This document shows positions 62,901 through 64,000 of a DNA stretch of 64,000 bases, piece after piece. The stretch lies in assembly GCF_000416985.1 (NCBI RefSeq), contig NZ_ATDL01000015.1:124001-188000 (forward strand), in the 5' to 3' direction. The position numbers and the translations under genes are program-made. The first letter of the stretch is position 1, and each line of letters starts with the position of its first letter. The notes under the pieces are model-generated. The model made no database searches. It was given only the letters and a program-made list of their open reading frames with translations, and was not told the origin of the DNA. This DNA comes from Sphingobacterium paucimobilis HER1398 (lineage in GTDB: Bacteria > Bacteroidota > Bacteroidia > Sphingobacteriales > Sphingobacteriaceae).

Positions 62901-63497
62901 CAATATGACGGTTGTATTCTTTTGCAGATCAGAAGCTCTCATCTCAATCTTCTCGTATCCTATAAAAGAAATCTCGAGTATACTATTTGCTGCAACAGTG
63001 AGGCTAAACTCGCCTTGCGCATTGGTCGTAATGACTTTGCCCGATCCTTTAACCAAAATATTAACACCGGCCTGCGGATAAGGAGCTACTCCTTCGCTTT
63101 CTTTCAATAAGACCTTTCCAGCAACGGTAATATTTTCCTGCGTCGCTTTGGCTTTGGTAAGGGTGACGGTCTTGTTGACAATGGAATAGTCCACATTCAA
63201 CTGGGTCGCCAGTTTTGCCAAGGCCTTGTCTATGTTTTCAGCATCCAGGTCTAAATTGATAGACCGACCGTTGGCCAAGATTTTTGAATCATAAATAAAG
63301 GAGTAACCAGACTGTTCTTCGATCTGCTGCAAAACAGTCTTGATGTGCTGATTTCGGGCATTCAATTGAATCCGCTGGGCAAAGGTGCTTGCCGATGTAA
63401 GGGTGATCATACCTACGGTCAACAAAGTCGTGACTCGGATAGGCAAGAGATCTGCTTTAAGAAAGGTTGATCGCTTTCTAAAACAAGAATTATTCAT
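59988..63497 (-). CDS. SusC/RagA-like TonB-dependent receptor with STN domain (pair 4)
   Basis: 1169 aa. Signal peptide to about residue 41 (ITLTSASTFAQ), STN (about 42-112, RIQLNARNQHIKTVLQQIEE), regulatory-like domain (about 122-205), plug with GYQRLNKRELASSIFSI and VLKDASATAIYGVKAANGV, and a barrel ending FTLNLTF. Together with the FecR 20 bp upstream it should signal ligand binding. Downstream peptidase genes suggest peptide uptake. Confidence 0.95.
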   Translation of the reverse strand: MNNSCFRKRSTFLKADLLPIRVTTLLTVGMITLTSASTFAQRIQLNARNQHIKTVLQQIEEQSGYSFIYDSKILANGRSINLDLDAENIDKALAKLATQLNVDYSIVNKTVTLTKAKATQENITVAGKVLLKESEGVAPYPQAGVNILVKGSGKVITTNAQGEFSLTVAANSILEISFIGYEKIEMRASDLQKNTTVILENSTNMLDEVVTTGYQRLNKRELASSIFSIKAEDVVVTGALSIDQMLQGKVPGMSVQLTSGEPSAASKIRIRGTSTINGNKAPIWVIDGVIQESSMPFNASDVNSPDAAYLIGSNVAGLNPQDIASIDVLKDASATAIYGVKAANGVIVITTKNGMVGKPKITFNTGLTVNQRPSYSRLNRMNSQERIQLSKEITDAGLRFMNSPKDVGYEGLLQQLYNKELTQEEFVLRAKDLEVMNTDWYDLLFRNSIYQDYTVGLSGANDRTDYYVSLGYNDSKGSALGSNSDRLTGMLKLGTEVSDNLRISFKFNGSKSKNLGFNKVNPNDYAYSTSRALSPYDANGGLSYYNLGTSGRPLAFNVFNELNETGSIGDVQAFGLQTNVDWKIKKYLRFKSLVAYDMSGAKTRNYATERSYYIAGIRGYDLGAVEPFSKDELDSKLPYGGEYAVSNNTSANLTLRNTLDFNMTFAEKHNVNLFGGQEIRVNKANGNSFVGYGYDNEGGERLTTPTLTADFLSKIYGITLPKISEKEARFSSWFMTGSYAYDSRYIFNGNIRWDGANKLGTNPKYRYLPVWSLAGKWIISNERFLADNDILSFLALRSSYGIQGNIHDDSSPELIMRYAGRDDISKLKYSNVYRLPNPDLRWEKTKSINAALEFGLLQGRLSGTFEYYNKRGVDLIISKQVSQATGRSYVRINSGVMENKGIEGSVSLDLIKKKDWNWNVTMNAARNINTILESQIPEAETDQIVQEMLSGNITTAGTSVGTFYSYQMTGLSPENGYPLFMDKNGDKVFKIDPKSAELVKSGNFNPDVVGGFDSRVSYKGFQATVGLSFALGGYDRLPALYRQILSVFNPIENVTTEVNNRWKQPGDEANTNIPALFDDRTAMSFQRYYDQSDVRVAKTDFLRLRNLSVGYQVPSEWLKRYRVQGLMLRLQANNLRTWTTKEWHNLDPESPTANIPVLPSYSFTLNLTF

Positions 63498-63517
63498 ACG
63501 TGTTAAGATATTGGAAG

Positions 63518-64000
63518 TTAATTATTATTGAATTTGACCTGCATCACGTTATCCTTTAACTGATACTGGGCTTGGGTTAGATTTCCTAAGATCAATTGTA
63601 AATCTTTGAGCTCGGTACCACGAGGGATCTTTCCGGAAATCATCAAATCCGGAATTCGGTTTTTGAACACTATTTTAAGGCCATACCACCGTCCCAGTTG
63701 CTGTAATACCTCTTCGACCTGCTCGTTGTCAAACTCAAAATTGAGTTGACGCCAACCTATATTAGGAATGACTTCTTCGGACTTGACAGCAATATTTCCG
63801 GCCGTATTGTACGCTATATCATTAGGTTTTAAGACCTCTGCAGCATCGCCACTCTGTAAACGTATACTGCCCTCGATCAATGAGGTGACTATCTGTTTTT
63901 GATTCGGATAAGCTTTAATATTGAACTTGGTACCCAGAACCTCGACTCTCTGCCCCTTGGATGCGACAATAAAGTTGCGTCCTGCAATCTTGCTCACGTC
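63518..64000 (-). CDS. FecR-type anti-sigma factor, 5' end outside window
   Basis: The frame is open to the window edge; the visible 161 codons are the C-terminal part of a FecR protein: a VEVLGTKFNIKAY segment and a DUF4974-like domain (FEFDNEQVEEVLQQLGRWYGLKIVF) ending FNNN. It ends 20 bp before SusC4 and is the third FecR of the window. Its sigma factor should lie just outside. Confidence 0.9.
   Translation of the reverse strand, partial: DVSKIAGRNFIVASKGQRVEVLGTKFNIKAYPNQKQIVTSLIEGSIRLQSGDAAEVLKPNDIAYNTAGNIAVKSEEVIPNIGWRQLNFEFDNEQVEEVLQQLGRWYGLKIVFKNRIPDLMISGKIPRGTELKDLQLILGNLTQAQYQLKDNVMQVKFNNN

Noticed and set aside
8124..63497. Short reading frames opposite the SusC, SusD and peptidase genes
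   Set aside because: They lie antisense to genes with strong family motifs and show no own motifs, so they are treated as chance frames.
1..64000. CRISPR array, tRNA, integrase or transposase
   Set aside because: No regular spacer-repeat pattern, tRNA cloverleaf or recombinase reading frame was found by eye.

Overview
The window is chromosomal DNA of a Bacteroidota bacterium, most likely Sphingobacteriaceae (Sphingobacterium- or Pedobacter-like). The evidence is four SusC/SusD outer-membrane pairs, FecR anti-sigma factors ending in a DUF4974-like domain next to ECF sigma factors, a DUF6520-type small protein, start codons mostly preceded by A/T-rich sequence rather than Shine-Dalgarno sites, and REP-like intergenic repeats. 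The genus assignment is inference. No rRNA, tRNA or CRISPR array was seen.

Layout. (1) 1-13.5 kb, minus strand: an ECF sigma/FecR-controlled SusCD operon that runs on into a DUF4397-like lipoprotein, a Gld-like ABC transporter (ATPase plus a fused GldF/GldG-type permease) and two tandem MutS-like ATPases. (2) 13.8-21.2 kb: a MauE-like redox membrane protein and a DUF6520-type small protein (plus strand) converge on a SusC-SusD-TlpA operon (minus strand). (3) 21.2-22.1 kb: a gene-free stretch rich in inverted repeats, with a REP-like repeat and a 124-nt structured-RNA candidate. (4) 22.1-31.5 kb, plus strand, visibly more A/T-rich: an accessory island, probably anti-phage. It holds a predicted DNA-binding regulator, then a tight operon of DNA methyltransferase, NurA-like nuclease, HerA-like ATPase, a SMC/OLD-type ATPase with an extra N-terminal region, and a CxxC/HNH nuclease (Septu PtuA/PtuB-like), then an HNH-HIT pair. 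A broken copy of part of a downstream gene lies at its right edge. (5) 31.7-33.7 kb: a cysteine desulfurase and an uncharacterised 203-aa protein. (6) 33.9-51.7 kb, minus strand: a polysaccharide-utilisation-type locus with sigma, FecR, SusC, SusD, a DUF5018-like lipoprotein, two DUF4855-like proteins, a DUF6259-like putative glycosidase, two Gfo/Idh/MocA oxidoreductases and a GMC oxidoreductase. (7) 52.2-53.1 kb, plus strand: a macrolide 2'-phosphotransferase homologue behind a possible leader-peptide attenuator. (8) 53.3-64 kb, minus strand: FecR (cut by the window edge), SusC, SusD, a metallopeptidase-like lipoprotein with a degenerate zinc motif, an M16 peptidase and a calcineurin-like phosphoesterase.

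How the parts work together. The SusCD modules capture ligands at the outer membrane. Three of the four SusC proteins carry an STN domain, and exactly those three sit beside a FecR, which fits trans-envelope signalling from SusC through FecR to an ECF sigma factor. The STN-less SusC has no FecR and is instead linked to thiol-redox genes. The strongest candidate for an undescribed system is the five-gene methyltransferase-NurA-HerA-ATPase-HNH operon. The second is the coupling of a SusCD uptake module to an ABC transporter and two MutS-like ATPases.
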